DNA of 64,000 nucleotides, taken from Rhizobiales bacterium Ga0077537 (GTDB lineage Bacteria > Pseudomonadota > Alphaproteobacteria > Rhizobiales > Hyphomicrobiaceae). Position 1 is the stretch's first letter, and each line of letters starts with the position of its first letter. The notes under the pieces are model-generated. The model saw nothing but the letters and a program-made list of their open reading frames with translations. It did no database searches and was not told the origin of the DNA. The DNA is taken from contig LNEM01000006.1 in NCBI GenBank assembly GCA_001464955.1, forward strand, positions 62,001-126,000, in the 5' to 3' direction. Of this stretch, positions 6,172 through 15,638 are shown one piece after another. The position numbers and the translations under genes were made by a program.

Positions 6172-8730
6172 ATGAGTACGCGTTCGCGCTCATCCGCAAT
6201 CCATCTCCGAGACTACTTCCACACGGCGATCCGCTGGATCGCTAGCGCTGGGGGCGCGCATCGCGGATTCCTGGCCGCAGTCAAGAGGCAAACCACGGAC
6301 AACAGGCTCTATTCGCTGTTGGCAATCTTCAATGTTCTGGCGGTCATTACAGCGCTGGTACTCGTGCATCACCTCGTCGGTACACTCCGGACGACAATCG
6401 TCTCCAACCTGCAATGGAGCGAGCTTTACGACCAAGTAGCCGACTTGCGTGCCATTGCCGGGCGGGCGAACGCGGCAGGTAATGATGTTTTCGCAAGCAA
6501 AGATGCCGAGACCGAGCTGAAACGGGCGGAAGCGGCCGTCGCCGAATTCCAACCCGCGCTCCGGAATCTCAAACAACGCGTCGCCAACCAGGTTCCCTCG
6601 ACAGAATCGATGCGAATATCATCATCGATCGAGGCGATCGAGAGCATGATGGACGACATGCTCGTCGTGACCCGCACGCTGCTGTTGCAGTTCGCCGAGG
6701 GTCAGTTCGATGCGGCAAGCGCATCCATGGCGACCATGGACCGGCGTTATGCCGATCTTGTTTCCGGCATCGAAGCTACGAGCAAACTTCTTCGCACGAT
6801 CGAAGACAGGCTTGCTCAAGAGATGCTCGACCAGACGCGCGACTTCAGGACATTTAAACTGCTCGTTGCCGGCATGATCATCGTCATGGTGCTTGGCGTA
6901 TCCGTCTATGGAAAGCGGGTGAATCGAAGCATTCAGCGCCAGAACGCGCGGCTCGCCGCATTCAACGTCGAACTCGAGAGGCGCGTGGCCGAGAGGACCG
7001 AGGCGCTGGCGGCGAGCCAGTTGGAAACAGCTAGGCAGAAAGAGGAACTGCGGCAGCACAACGCCAATTTCGAGATTGCCATCGAGAACATGAACCGCGG
7101 TCTCTGCCTGTTCGACGCATCACAGCGCCTGGTCGTTGCCAACCAGCGCTACTATGCGATGTATGGGCTCGAAGCCTCGGACGCCCCCCTCGGCACGACA
7201 CTCGTGGGTATCCTGCAAAAGCGCATCGCCAAGGGCCTGTATGCCGGGCAATCGCCCGAGTCCTATATTGCCGAACGTCAAGCGGCCGTCACCGCCGCCA
7301 GGATTGCAGTCTCGGTGCACGCCCTGCCGGATGGCCGCATGCTCGAGGTCGGCCATTATCCAACGCCAGACGGAGGCTGGGTGACGACCCATGACGACAT
7401 TACCGAGCGCTGCCGCATGGAGGAGGAGATTGCCTATCTGGCCCTTCATGACGCGCTGACGGGGCTCCCCAACCGCCGCAAGTTGCAAGAGGAGTTGGAA
7501 GCAGCCACGCACCGGTGCGAGCGCGGCGGCGGGTTTGCCGTTCTGTGCCTCGATCTCGACCACTTCAAGCAGATCAACGACACGCTCGGCCACCCGATAG
7601 GGGACCGCCTCCTGCAGGAGGTCGCGCAACGCCTGCGCCGCATAGTGCGCAAGAGCGACGTCGTTGCGCGGCTTGGCGGCGACGAATTCGCGATCATTCA
7701 GGTCGCGTCCGACCAGCCGCATAAAGCAGTGGCGCTCGCCAACCGGATCATCGAAGAAATCAAGCTGCCGTTCGAGATCGATCAGCACCACCTGGTGATC
7801 GGCACGAGCGTCGGCATCGCCTTCGCGCCGACGGATGGCCAGGACGCTCACACATTGCTGAAGCACTCTGACCTCGCACTTTATCGTGCAAAAGAGGAAG
7901 GTAAGGGTGTCTGTCGCTTGTTCGAGGCCGAAATGGATGCGCGAGCGAAAGCGCGCCGGCAGCTCGAGATTGATCTGAGGCGCGCAGTCGCCGTCGGAGA
8001 ACTGGAACTCTACTACCAGCCGCTCGTCGACGCCCAGTCAGGCGGCATCGCCGGTTTCGAAGCGCTCTTGAGATGGAACCACAGGGAGCGCGGCCTCGTG
8101 CCTCCGCTCGAATTCATTCCGCTGGCCGAAGAGATCGGGATCATGGGCGAGATCGGAGCCTGGGTTCTCAAGACCGCATGCCACGAGGCCGCGACGTGGC
8201 CCGAGGCCTATCGCGTCGCTGTCAATATCTCAGCTGTCCAGTTTCAGTCACGCAAGATCGATCTCGATGTCATGGCGGCTCTTGCATCGTCGGGCCTGGC
8301 GCCGCAGCGCCTCGAACTGGAAATCACAGAATCGGTAATGCTGGAAAACACGGAAGCAACCCTCGCTGTGCTGCATCGCCTGCGCGACTGTGGCATCAGA
8401 ATTGCGATGGACGACTTTGGGACGGGATACTCGAGCCTCAGCTACCTCAACACATTCCCGTTCGATAAAATCAAGATCGATCGCTCGTTCACGCAGTCAG
8501 CTGGCACAACCTCCAACGCCATGGCGATCGTTCAAGCCGTTCTTGGGCTCAGCAAGAGCCTGGGCATGTCGACAACCGCAGAAGGCGTCGAGACTATCGA
8601 GCAATTCGAGCGCTTGCGTGACGAAGGTTGCGTCGAGATGCAAGGCTATCTGATCAGCAAGCCGGTTCCGGCAGGAGACGTGCCGCGTCTGATCGAATCG
8701 CTTTCCGCCAAGACCTACGCGGCCGCTTGA
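6172..8730 (+). CDS. Membrane GGDEF-EAL cyclic-di-GMP protein
   Basis: An 852-residue signalling protein. A hydrophobic segment lies near residues 47-70, then an extracytoplasmic helical sensor region, a second membrane segment near 229-247, a coiled coil, and a PAS-like domain at about 305-420. An intact GGDEF domain follows (GGDEF at 502-506), then an EAL domain (EAL at 630-632). An RxxD inhibitory site (RKSD) lies five residues before GGDEF. The EAL domain keeps TESVML, DDFGTGYSSL, KIDRSF and TAEGVE, so both synthesis and hydrolysis of cyclic di-GMP look possible. It stands alone between accessory genes; such proteins set the motile-sessile balance. Confidence 0.93.
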   Translation: MSTRSRSSAIHLRDYFHTAIRWIASAGGAHRGFLAAVKRQTTDNRLYSLLAIFNVLAVITALVLVHHLVGTLRTTIVSNLQWSELYDQVADLRAIAGRANAAGNDVFASKDAETELKRAEAAVAEFQPALRNLKQRVANQVPSTESMRISSSIEAIESMMDDMLVVTRTLLLQFAEGQFDAASASMATMDRRYADLVSGIEATSKLLRTIEDRLAQEMLDQTRDFRTFKLLVAGMIIVMVLGVSVYGKRVNRSIQRQNARLAAFNVELERRVAERTEALAASQLETARQKEELRQHNANFEIAIENMNRGLCLFDASQRLVVANQRYYAMYGLEASDAPLGTTLVGILQKRIAKGLYAGQSPESYIAERQAAVTAARIAVSVHALPDGRMLEVGHYPTPDGGWVTTHDDITERCRMEEEIAYLALHDALTGLPNRRKLQEELEAATHRCERGGGFAVLCLDLDHFKQINDTLGHPIGDRLLQEVAQRLRRIVRKSDVVARLGGDEFAIIQVASDQPHKAVALANRIIEEIKLPFEIDQHHLVIGTSVGIAFAPTDGQDAHTLLKHSDLALYRAKEEGKGVCRLFEAEMDARAKARRQLEIDLRRAVAVGELELYYQPLVDAQSGGIAGFEALLRWNHRERGLVPPLEFIPLAEEIGIMGEIGAWVLKTACHEAATWPEAYRVAVNISAVQFQSRKIDLDVMAALASSGLAPQRLELEITESVMLENTEATLAVLHRLRDCGIRIAMDDFGTGYSSLSYLNTFPFDKIKIDRSFTQSAGTTSNAMAIVQAVLGLSKSLGMSTTAEGVETIEQFERLRDEGCVEMQGYLISKPVPAGDVPRLIESLSAKTYAAA

Positions 8731-8930
8731 GCAGACTTGGCGCCCCTCTCCCGTCCGTTGGGCCTTTCTGCAGTCGCACGCGGCGCAGGTGGGCTTGAAG
8801 GGAAAGGTGCGATACTTCTGACATCGGGCCCAGTGGGATGCGATCGTCTCTGAACGGTTCCGAAGCATACCCTCACCGCCGCTCGGCGGAGCTCGACGTT
8901 GGCATTGCCATGATCGAGCCGCAGTTCCTC

Positions 8931-9146
8931 TTATGCCAGCGCATAGTCTGGCAGCCACTCGATCAGACGGCTGACGAGCGGCCCGCTGCGCCGCTGGCCC
9001 ATTTCAAAGCCATCGTAAAGGATACGCGAGCGCGGCTCCTCCGCGTCGGCCTCATGGAGGAGGGCGGATAAGCGATGCAGCTTGTTTCCATAGACGGACA
9101 TGAATGCCGGATCGGGCCACCAGCCCTCCCACCAGCCTGCCACCAC
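8931..9146 (-). pseudogene. Coding-like fragment of unknown origin
   Basis: The frame reads as ordinary protein (VYGNKLHRLSALLHEADAEE, then GPLVSRLIEWLPDYALA) but has no convincing start or ribosome site, and upstream codons in the same frame run into stops. It may be the surviving tail of a larger gene cut by a transposon. Family not recognised. Confidence 0.25.
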
Positions 9147-9236
9147 ATGAAGCGGTCGGTAAGGCGTTCGGCCTCTCAGATCTGTGGGTTACACAGCTGC
9201 TCGGCACCCCGCAGAGGCGCCACGTCTCTCAGCCGG

Positions 9237-9258
9237 GATGTCCGTTTTCTGACACCTC
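9237..9258 (-). repeat. Possible Tn3-family terminal inverted repeat remnant
   Basis: Read on the minus strand it is GAGGTGTCAGAAAACGGACA followed by TC. The GTCAGAAAACGGA core closely resembles the conserved inner part of Tn21-subgroup inverted repeats. Only one copy was found here and no transposase, so it would be a solo remnant. Confidence 0.3.
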
Positions 9259-9512
9259 ACGACAGCCTCCAAAAAAAGATCTGACGACGGCCGAACCGGT
9301 GAGTGTAGTGACGGCTTTCTCTGCGGTGCGCTCCATGGTGCGCTGCCCATGCTGCAATTGCTCAGGGCCGGTGTGGGTCACCAAGAACGGTTTGCACTCC
9401 CGACCTTGCGCACGCTATCGCCCCGTAAGCTGCCGATCAAGGCGCGATCAGGCCACACTCTTGGCGCCGGCGAGCCGCTGCCGTCGCTGTCGCGGAGCGA
9501 CACGACTGCGGG

Positions 9513-9947
9513 CTACTTGTTTCGCTCGCCGGCCTTGAGGACCAGCGTCGCGTGGTGGCGGACATCGCCGATACGGTTTCTGGGTTCCGAGCTGTCGCCA
9601 CGCTCGGCGCGCAGCCGCGCATTCTCCTCACGCAGGTCGCGTACCTCGTCGGTCATCTCGTCGAGCGCGTGGCCGAGCTGCTTCTCGGCCGATGCCGACA
9701 GATGACGCTGACTGATCAGGCCGATCGCACCGGCGGCGACGGTACCGGCGGCGATCAGCGGAAGGCGCTCTTTCGGGATGAGCCGGGTGATGTGCGCTTC
9801 GAATTCCGGATCTTTGAGGAAATGCGCGAACAGTCGATAGACCACGCTGCCACCGAACAACGCCTGCACGGCGGTCAGCAGCGTTTCGTTCTTTCGCTGC
9901 TCCTTGCGGTGCTGGTAGTGGCTGGGTTTATGTTCTGCTTTGCTCAT
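9513..9947 (-). CDS. Small membrane protein with coiled coil
   Basis: A 144-residue protein. A very basic N-terminus (HKPSHYQHRKEQRKNE) is followed by a weakly hydrophobic stretch, a glycine/alanine-rich probable membrane helix (LPLIAAGTVAAGAIGLIS) and a coiled coil (EMTDEVRDLREENARLRAE). The MSKAEHK start is preferred over a longer frame with no coding character. No family recognised. It lies upstream of the relics and reads left, away from the ArdC operon. Confidence 0.5.
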   Translation of the reverse strand: MSKAEHKPSHYQHRKEQRKNETLLTAVQALFGGSVVYRLFAHFLKDPEFEAHITRLIPKERLPLIAAGTVAAGAIGLISQRHLSASAEKQLGHALDEMTDEVRDLREENARLRAERGDSSEPRNRIGDVRHHATLVLKAGERNK

Positions 9948-10129
9948 GGCGCGGGAACATAGAGGCTGCGATCGCAACTGTGTGTGACAGTTCAGAGAAG
10001 ATTGCAGGCGCGCCATTCATCCGCAGGGGCGCAGTGGCAGCGCGCTGTATGTGTGGGGACTCGCAGCTACGGCGATACGACGATGCGGATCGCCGTATCG
10101 CTGCAGGTGAGGCGATGCGATTGAGCGCT

Positions 10130-10474
10130 TCATCGCCTGGGCCGGCCGAACAGATCGCCCTGACGCCAGCGGAACTCGGCCTGCTGCCATGCCTTTGTCC
10201 GTGCTTCGCGGTCGAGCCAGTCGGAGAAGAACGCGATGGGACCACCGTTGGCGGCAAGCAGCTCCGCAGGCAGGTAGTGGCAGCGATAGCCGGTCGAGGT
10301 GATCGGCACGGGCGCGCCCTTCGGCTTGACGACGGACAGCTCGAGCTGGGTCTGTCCCGGCGACCAGCAGTCCTCGGTGACGGTGATCTTCAAGGCGACA
10401 TCACGCCAGGTGAAACCGAGGGTAGAGCGGCGCTTTGCGCGCCGCTTCAAAGGAGATGTGGATCGAGCGGCCAT
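10130..10474 (-). CDS. Hypothetical protein downstream of ardC
   Basis: A 114-residue basic protein (MAARSTSPLKRRAKRR) with a central region PKGAPVPITSTGYRCHYLPAELLA and an aromatic C-terminus AWQQAEFRWRQGDLFG. Its ATG follows the ardC stop by one base, so the two are coupled. Genes of this sort often sit beside ardC on plasmids, but the role is unknown. Confidence 0.55.
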   Translation of the reverse strand: MAARSTSPLKRRAKRRSTLGFTWRDVALKITVTEDCWSPGQTQLELSVVKPKGAPVPITSTGYRCHYLPAELLAANGGPIAFFSDWLDREARTKAWQQAEFRWRQGDLFGRPRR

Positions 10475-10475
10475 G

Positions 10476-11408
10476 TCACGCGGCCTCCACGTGCGTCGCA
10501 GGCGCGATCGTGCGCGCCTTGGGCTGCAGGCTGTCGAGATAGGCGACGGCCTTGGATGCGGCAGCAGCGGCGGTGAAGATCGCCTTCTTATCGGCCTTCA
10601 GAATCGACAGCCAGTGCTGGATGTAGTGGGCGTGATCCTCACGGGCGACGGGCGTGATGCCGAGATCGGTCGAGAGGTAGGCAGCGCCGATCTCGACGAG
10701 GATCTCCTCGAAGGCGCGGGCATCGCTTTTGAAGCGCTCGCCGAAGTCGCGGTTGAGGCGGTTTGAAGAGCCGCTCATGTGCAGCAGCTCGTGCAGCAGC
10801 GTGTGGTAGTAGGATTCAGTCGGCGACGACGTGGCGGTGCCGACGAAGCGATCGCGGTCGGGCATATGGATGGTGTCGGTCGACGGACGATAGAACGCCA
10901 TCTGCGAGCCGTGCTCGATCTTCGCTCCGGTATGGGCGACGTAAGTATCGACGGCGGGAAGCACCTGCGTCAGATCGCGACGTGCCGGAGGGCCCGGCAG
11001 CTCGAAGCCCTCGACCTGCGCGACGTTGAACGCCCAGGAGGCGCGGGCGAAGTAGCGCTTCTCGATGCCGGTTTCGCCGGTGTCGGCGTTGTCGGCTTCG
11101 AACTCCAGTTCCTTGTAAAAGACGACCAATGAGGCCTTCTCGCCCTTCCTGACGTGGGCGTCTTTCTCGCGCCACTGGCGGAACGTGCCCCACAGATGGT
11201 GCTCGTAGCCTTTGATCTCGGCGGCGATCCACAGCGAAAGGATGTTGATGCCGTTGTAGCGCCTCTTGCTCTCGACATTGGCGGGCAGGGCAAAGTGGGT
11301 GCCGGGACGGTGCCAGGGCATCTCCCAGCTGCCACCGCCTTTCTCGATGGCGGCGATGATCTGATCGGTGATCTGCTGATGTACGTCGATGCGGGTTTTC
11401 TCGGTCAT
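10476..11408 (-). CDS. ardC: ArdC-type antirestriction protein
   Basis: A 310-residue protein. The N-terminal ssDNA-binding domain carries the ArdC signature (DQIIAAIEKGGGSWEMPWHR at about 15-34, then the NGINILSLW segment), and the C-terminal zinc-metallopeptidase-like domain has HELLH at 206-210. ArdC proteins protect incoming plasmid DNA from host type I restriction during conjugation. MTEKTRID is taken as the start; the longer frame is not coding-like. A good example of a transfer-linked gene even though no relaxase lies in this half of the window. Confidence 0.9.
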   Translation of the reverse strand: MTEKTRIDVHQQITDQIIAAIEKGGGSWEMPWHRPGTHFALPANVESKRRYNGINILSLWIAAEIKGYEHHLWGTFRQWREKDAHVRKGEKASLVVFYKELEFEADNADTGETGIEKRYFARASWAFNVAQVEGFELPGPPARRDLTQVLPAVDTYVAHTGAKIEHGSQMAFYRPSTDTIHMPDRDRFVGTATSSPTESYYHTLLHELLHMSGSSNRLNRDFGERFKSDARAFEEILVEIGAAYLSTDLGITPVAREDHAHYIQHWLSILKADKKAIFTAAAAASKAVAYLDSLQPKARTIAPATHVEAA

Positions 11409-11662
11409 GGTTTGCGTCCTCCGTTGCTCGGAGCCCGCGCCCATCGCGGCCTTCCGATGGCCGCCCCTTGAGCAGGGTGTTCAGCGGACGGGCGCACCCG
11501 GGCACGCGTGCCAGGGCCGTAACGCAGTGGAGGAGGCTTGCCTTGCGCCCGTGCGCGGCCCTGCTAGGCGGACAGAACTGAGGAAGGCCTGGAGCGCGGC
11601 ATCGTGTGAGGACGCAAGAAGCGGCACCGAAAGATCACAGTCAGCACACTGCTGCCCAACGA

Positions 11663-11932
11663 TCAATCGTCGGCGTACATGCCGAAGCGGCGGGAGAGAT
11701 CAGACTTCAGCTCGTCGTCGGGTTCGTCCCAGCCTCGATGGAGGATGGTACCGAAGTCCTCCAACCGGAGATCCTCTCGGCTATCGACTGCACGCAGGAA
11801 GGCATCGTGTCTGGCTGGCATGATCTCGACGATGAAGAACCGTCGCTGATCGGCGAGGGTGGTGCGCAGGTCGTAGACGAGAGCCCGGGAGCTGAGGACG
11901 CGTTGCGAGAATGCACCGACTGCGATGGTCAT
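11663..11932 (-). CDS. Small hypothetical protein
   Basis: Eighty-nine residues with alternating hydrophobic strands (SSRALVYDLRTTL, RRFFIVEIM) and an acidic C-terminus (DEPDDELKSDLSRRFGMYADD). The start overlaps the preceding gene by four bases, which suggests an operon. Function unknown. Confidence 0.5.
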   Translation of the reverse strand: MTIAVGAFSQRVLSSRALVYDLRTTLADQRRFFIVEIMPARHDAFLRAVDSREDLRLEDFGTILHRGWDEPDDELKSDLSRRFGMYADD

Positions 11933-12249
11933 CTCGACCCGAATGTCTTGTAGAACCGCATGGCACCGGGCGAAGCAGCTTCGATCTTTCGTGCCTCGGA
12001 GGCGGGGATTGTCGTGCTAAGGCCGACCTCGGACTTCAAGTCGTCCCACCGCTGATCGAGCACCGCTGCGAGTTCGCGTGCGTGGCCGGACAGGTGTCGC
12101 GCGAAGATCGCGGGATCGCAAATCGAAAGCATTCGGTCGATCTTGTCGGTGCGCTCGAGAAGGGCGTCTATGGCGGTGCCGATGTGCTTCATACGGGCGC
12201 TTTTGAGGATGAGCGCCGCGTACTCGGGCACGATACCGGTCTGCGTCAT
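11929..12249 (-). CDS. Hypothetical protein, start uncertain
   Basis: From the ATG at 12249 this gives 106 residues, mostly helical (LILKSARMKHIGTAIDALLE, then ARHLSGHARELAAVL). Coding-like sequence continues upstream in the same frame for 50 codons (EYIREQIAAWFTDDHVSTIA and onward) to 12399 without an ATG, GTG or TTG. A GGGAGG box lies just before an ATC codon at 12399. The gene may use a rare start or have lost its start by mutation. The upstream extension is described as a finding. Confidence 0.5.
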   Translation of the reverse strand: MTQTGIVPEYAALILKSARMKHIGTAIDALLERTDKIDRMLSICDPAIFARHLSGHARELAAVLDQRWDDLKSEVGLSTTIPASEARKIEAASPGAMRFYKTFGSR

Positions 12250-12399
12250 GAAGGCGGAGAGGGGTTGGCGACGGGCGTCGAGTTCGGCTCTGATCGCAGC
12301 GTGCGCGGCGGGAGAAGAGTTGCGCCCGGCGATCGTCGAGACGTGATCGTCGGTGAACCAGGCGGCGATCTGCTCGCGTATGTATTCGCCTGCGCTGAT

Positions 12400-12931
12400 A
12401 AAGCCTCCCGATTGACGTGTCTGCTGAGAGATTAGAATAGCGGGACGCTTTTGTGCGTGAAGATTTCATGACATTTGAGCGATCATCACATCTCCTCGGA
12501 AGAGAACCGCCGGTGGCGGGACTGACGTTTCGCTTGGATCTGTGACGGCTCAATCTTTAGCGTGAGGGATCAACGGCCGAACGGCCCGAGACCAGCGGGA
12601 AAGAACCCGCGCCGGCTCGGCAGGGGCGGGCGGCGTAAACAGCCGCCCTGCCATCGCGCGAGCCCGACCCCGAGTAAGAGGGGCACGCCCTTTAAAAATG
12701 CAGAGGAATAGGACGATGGGAAATTCAGCGATCCATGGGACCGCTCTGCCATTTTCTGCTCGTCACCGACTGGTTCGACTGTGAAGCGCTTAAACTCCAA
12801 CATCGCGGCTGAGGCAAAGATTGTCAGTGCCACCTTTCAACATGGGCAAGCACCGCCGCTAGGCGATTGACCGGACTTCCGGAGATACGACCTTACGACT
12901 TTGCGACGCCGCACATCTGATGACTTGCGTG
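12400..12931. other. Intergenic region with hairpins
   Basis: No gene is supported. A strong hairpin GGGCGGC-gtaaaca-GCCGCCC lies near 12629-12649 and a weaker CCCC/GGGG pair follows. A minus-strand frame at 12570-12833 is probably spurious. The region separates two leftward genes and may hold a terminator. Confidence 0.35.
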
Positions 12932-13981
12932 CTACCGACCCGTCCGCCCGCGCACTGGTCCTGGCTGCTCCGGCGGCGCATCGGGGAGATCCTCGTCATT
13001 GGGCAGCAGCCAGAGCACGGGAGCGCGGGAAGAATCGATGGTGTTCGCGAGCTTGGCGCGCCGGCGGTCATCAAGTCGTCTGTCGCGTTCGCTGGGGGAG
13101 AGCACCCGCGCTGCTGCGACGGCCTCGGCATAGTCCTTCTTGTGGACTTCGAGTGGCGCTTGGCCATCGTCGTCGGCGGAGACGCGGACGATCAGGAGGC
13201 GTGCTGCGATCATCTCCATATTGTGGCTGTGGCGCATGAGCAGAGCGGAGAGCTCGTCGGGCGCTGCATCCTCGGTATGTTGCTTTGCGACGAGCAGGTA
13301 GGGGGATTTGGCGGCACCAGCGTCGGCGCCGATGAAGTAGTAGTGATTGAGCACGCACAGGATATTGCCGGCAATGGTCTTAGTCTTGTTGGCGCGCCGT
13401 TCGGTGGTGGTGGGATAGGTGATCTCGAAGGAGAGGAACTGGTCGCGGTCGAGCGCGCCGCGTGTGATCAGCATCGCCGAGCGCACGATAGTGGGCTTGC
13501 CGCCCTCCAGGGTACCGTATCTGTAAAGAAGATAAGCACCCGGCAGGCGGCGGATGGCGCGGCTGTCCGGCGGGCCGCCGAAGATATCGGCAAGCCAGAC
13601 CTTGATATCGGAGACTTGGAGGCCGTCGGTACTGAAGACGGTCTTGTGGTAGTCGAACATCTCCTGCCGAGCGGTTGGCCGGTCGCGGTAGAAGTTGAAG
13701 AGCTGCCGACGCACATAATCGAGCTTGAGGTTGGCACCGCTGTCGTCGAAGTCGAGCCGATTGAGGCCTTCCTTGAAGTGGTTGAGCTGATCGGTATAGC
13801 GCGCGATGCGCTGCCTGCGCTCGTCCTGATTGGCAGGTGGCGTGGCTTCCAGCGACGCACAGAACTCCTGCCAGTTCGGCACGGCCGTGCGGGCGCTGTT
13901 GTGGCCGACGGCGTAGCGAAACAGCACCCGCAGGGCATCAATGATGTCGGGCGTCCAGTAAGTGAGGGGCGTGTAGGACAT
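12932..13981 (-). CDS. Hypothetical protein, 349 residues
   Basis: A soluble protein starting MSYTPLTYWTPDIIDALRVL. It has no membrane segment and no motif I recognise; the middle is mixed alpha/beta and the C-terminus is charged and proline rich. The conserved-looking aromatic patches (YVRRQLFNFYRDRPTARQEM, LCVLNHYYFIGADAG) suggest a folded enzyme or regulator. It is transcribed away from the TraG-like operon, so it could be its divergent regulator, but there is no clear helix-turn-helix. Confidence 0.55.
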   Translation of the reverse strand: MSYTPLTYWTPDIIDALRVLFRYAVGHNSARTAVPNWQEFCASLEATPPANQDERRQRIARYTDQLNHFKEGLNRLDFDDSGANLKLDYVRRQLFNFYRDRPTARQEMFDYHKTVFSTDGLQVSDIKVWLADIFGGPPDSRAIRRLPGAYLLYRYGTLEGGKPTIVRSAMLITRGALDRDQFLSFEITYPTTTERRANKTKTIAGNILCVLNHYYFIGADAGAAKSPYLLVAKQHTEDAAPDELSALLMRHSHNMEMIAARLLIVRVSADDDGQAPLEVHKKDYAEAVAAARVLSPSERDRRLDDRRRAKLANTIDSSRAPVLWLLPNDEDLPDAPPEQPGPVRGRTGR

Positions 13982-14346
13982 GGCTTCGACCTTGCTCCAT
14001 CCTCGAAGGTGCGGCTTCGATCTGGTCAACTGGGGCGTAGCGGGACGTACGAGAACAGCTGCGAAAAGAACATAAAATCAGCCAATTACTGGCGGTTTGG
14101 GCTATGATGAGCTGCCCTACTCCCACGAGTGAGGCACTCAGATGATCAGCGTCGCATTGATCATTTCGGCCGTCGAGAGGTCAGCTTTTGAACCTCGACC
14201 GGCTGCGACAACAGGCAGCTACGCCGTCGCGCACGACACCCAAGCAATACCCCGTCCTCCAGACTGACGCGTGACAGCTGCGCCGGCCTCATGCCGGTCG
14301 CTGCTGATTGCTGCCTGGACGTCATTTTCTCCATAGGACCATCACC
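13982..14346. other. Divergent intergenic region
   Basis: Lies between the leftward 349-residue gene and the rightward TraG-like operon and must hold both promoters. No strong consensus promoter could be picked out. The base composition is locally AT rich at 14065-14110. Confidence 0.3.
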
Positions 14347-15633
14347 ATGACGCATCGCACCGTCGATGCCGTCCGGCAGATCACTGCCGCGACGGAGCGG
14401 ACCCCTATTGCCGAAATTCTACCGCCTAGACCGCATCCGATCGAGCGATCACCTCACGCCGCATATGCGATCAGTCGGCCCATCGGCCTCGCGCTCGGCG
14501 TGTCGATCATCGCATTGACGGCGAGCTGGATCGTGGCCCGAGCCATCAACGGCGGCGACGGTATCGCGGAGTTCCGCAAACCGGTGCATGCCGATACGAC
14601 CGCGATCACGGTGCCGGTGCGCGACAATACCGCCGGCCTTCGCCCCGGCGAGATTGAGCTGACGATCAAGGACGAGGAGGGACGCATCGTCCGCGTCGCC
14701 GCACAGCGCATGGCGCTGACCGCGCTCGAACGCGAGCTGATGTTCTTCTTGAAGCGCAAGGAGGAGACAGCAGCGCTGACTTTCCGGCAGGACGTGAAAC
14801 GCTCCTTCGACGACGGTTTTTCCGACAGCGAGACGGCGCTGCAGGAGTACGCCACCTGGTTTTTCCGGTGGGGCAGCAGCCTGACTCTACTGAAAGAAGC
14901 CGTGCTCGCCGGCGGCTCGCAGGCCTTCTCCATTTTCTCCCCGACAAAGATCTGGGAGGCCGTCAGTGCCCGCGTCCAGGGCTATCTGATGGACCACTAC
15001 CAGATGCGGGTGCTGCGCCCGGAGGAGCGGAACCCCAAGATCCAACGTGGCCTGGAGGCCGCCTTCCAGACGGCACATGCGAACTTTCGCGCCACGATCG
15101 ACGAGATCGGCGTGCGCGAGCGCACCTTCATCCGGACGCACACGCGTCTCCTCGAAGCCTATCCGGCGGGTTCGGTGTCGGTGAAGCTCGACTGGTCGGC
15201 GCAGCGCTGGCGGATACCGACGCACTACGCGATCGACCATGCCGAGAAAGCCTATCGCTCGGTCGCGATCATGGGTGCGTCGATCGCGGTCGCCCCGCTC
15301 ATCGCGCCGATCGTCAGCCGGATCGGTAGCACGGTGATGCCGCGCCTCGCGGGCCGCGTCATCGCCAGCCGCAAGGGCCAGATCCTCGGTGCGCTGTACG
15401 GCCCGAGCAGTCTCGGCACTTCGCTGCTGATCGGCGCAGCCGTCGACTACGGCATCAACAAGCTCGACGCCGCACTCTCGCGCGACGGCTTCATCGCCGA
15501 GCACCGCACCGCGCTCACCGAGACACGGACGGGCTGGGAGCGGCTCGCCACCGATCAGCTCTTGCCCGTCGTCACCCGTTGGTACGCCGACACCCGGCAG
15601 ACCATCGTCATTTCAAACGAGAGGAAGGAGTAA
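14347..15633 (+). CDS. Membrane protein of the TraG-like operon
   Basis: A 428-residue protein. A membrane helix lies near residues 45-65 (IGLALGVSIIALTASWIVA), followed by a long soluble, probably periplasmic helical region, and further hydrophobic stretches near 305-330 and 360-385 (SLGTSLLIGAAVDYGI). MTHRTVDAV is the start. It heads a six-gene rightward operon ending with the TraG-like ATPase and two small genes. No homologue is recognised; the context suggests part of a membrane complex for DNA transfer or partition. Confidence 0.6.
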   Translation: MTHRTVDAVRQITAATERTPIAEILPPRPHPIERSPHAAYAISRPIGLALGVSIIALTASWIVARAINGGDGIAEFRKPVHADTTAITVPVRDNTAGLRPGEIELTIKDEEGRIVRVAAQRMALTALERELMFFLKRKEETAALTFRQDVKRSFDDGFSDSETALQEYATWFFRWGSSLTLLKEAVLAGGSQAFSIFSPTKIWEAVSARVQGYLMDHYQMRVLRPEERNPKIQRGLEAAFQTAHANFRATIDEIGVRERTFIRTHTRLLEAYPAGSVSVKLDWSAQRWRIPTHYAIDHAEKAYRSVAIMGASIAVAPLIAPIVSRIGSTVMPRLAGRVIASRKGQILGALYGPSSLGTSLLIGAAVDYGINKLDAALSRDGFIAEHRTALTETRTGWERLATDQLLPVVTRWYADTRQTIVISNERKE

Positions 15634-15638
15634 TCGCC

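Larger units (their letters stand above)
8731..9512. other. Relic-rich intergenic region
   Basis: No intact gene is supported. The stretch holds a short minus-strand coding-like fragment (8931-9146), a sequence resembling a Tn3-family terminal repeat (9237-9258), and a plus-strand fragment reading MVRCPCCNCSGPVWVTKNG at 9335 that resembles the zinc-binding start of an IS1 InsA-type protein. Together they suggest old transposon insertions. Confidence 0.4.

Noticed and set aside
12570-12833. 87-codon minus-strand frame
   Set aside because: Ends in low-complexity Arg/Pro/Gly sequence, crosses a strong hairpin, and has no ribosome site.
12920-14107. 395-codon plus-strand frame
   Set aside because: Antisense to the 349-residue gene; no ribosome site and no domain pattern.
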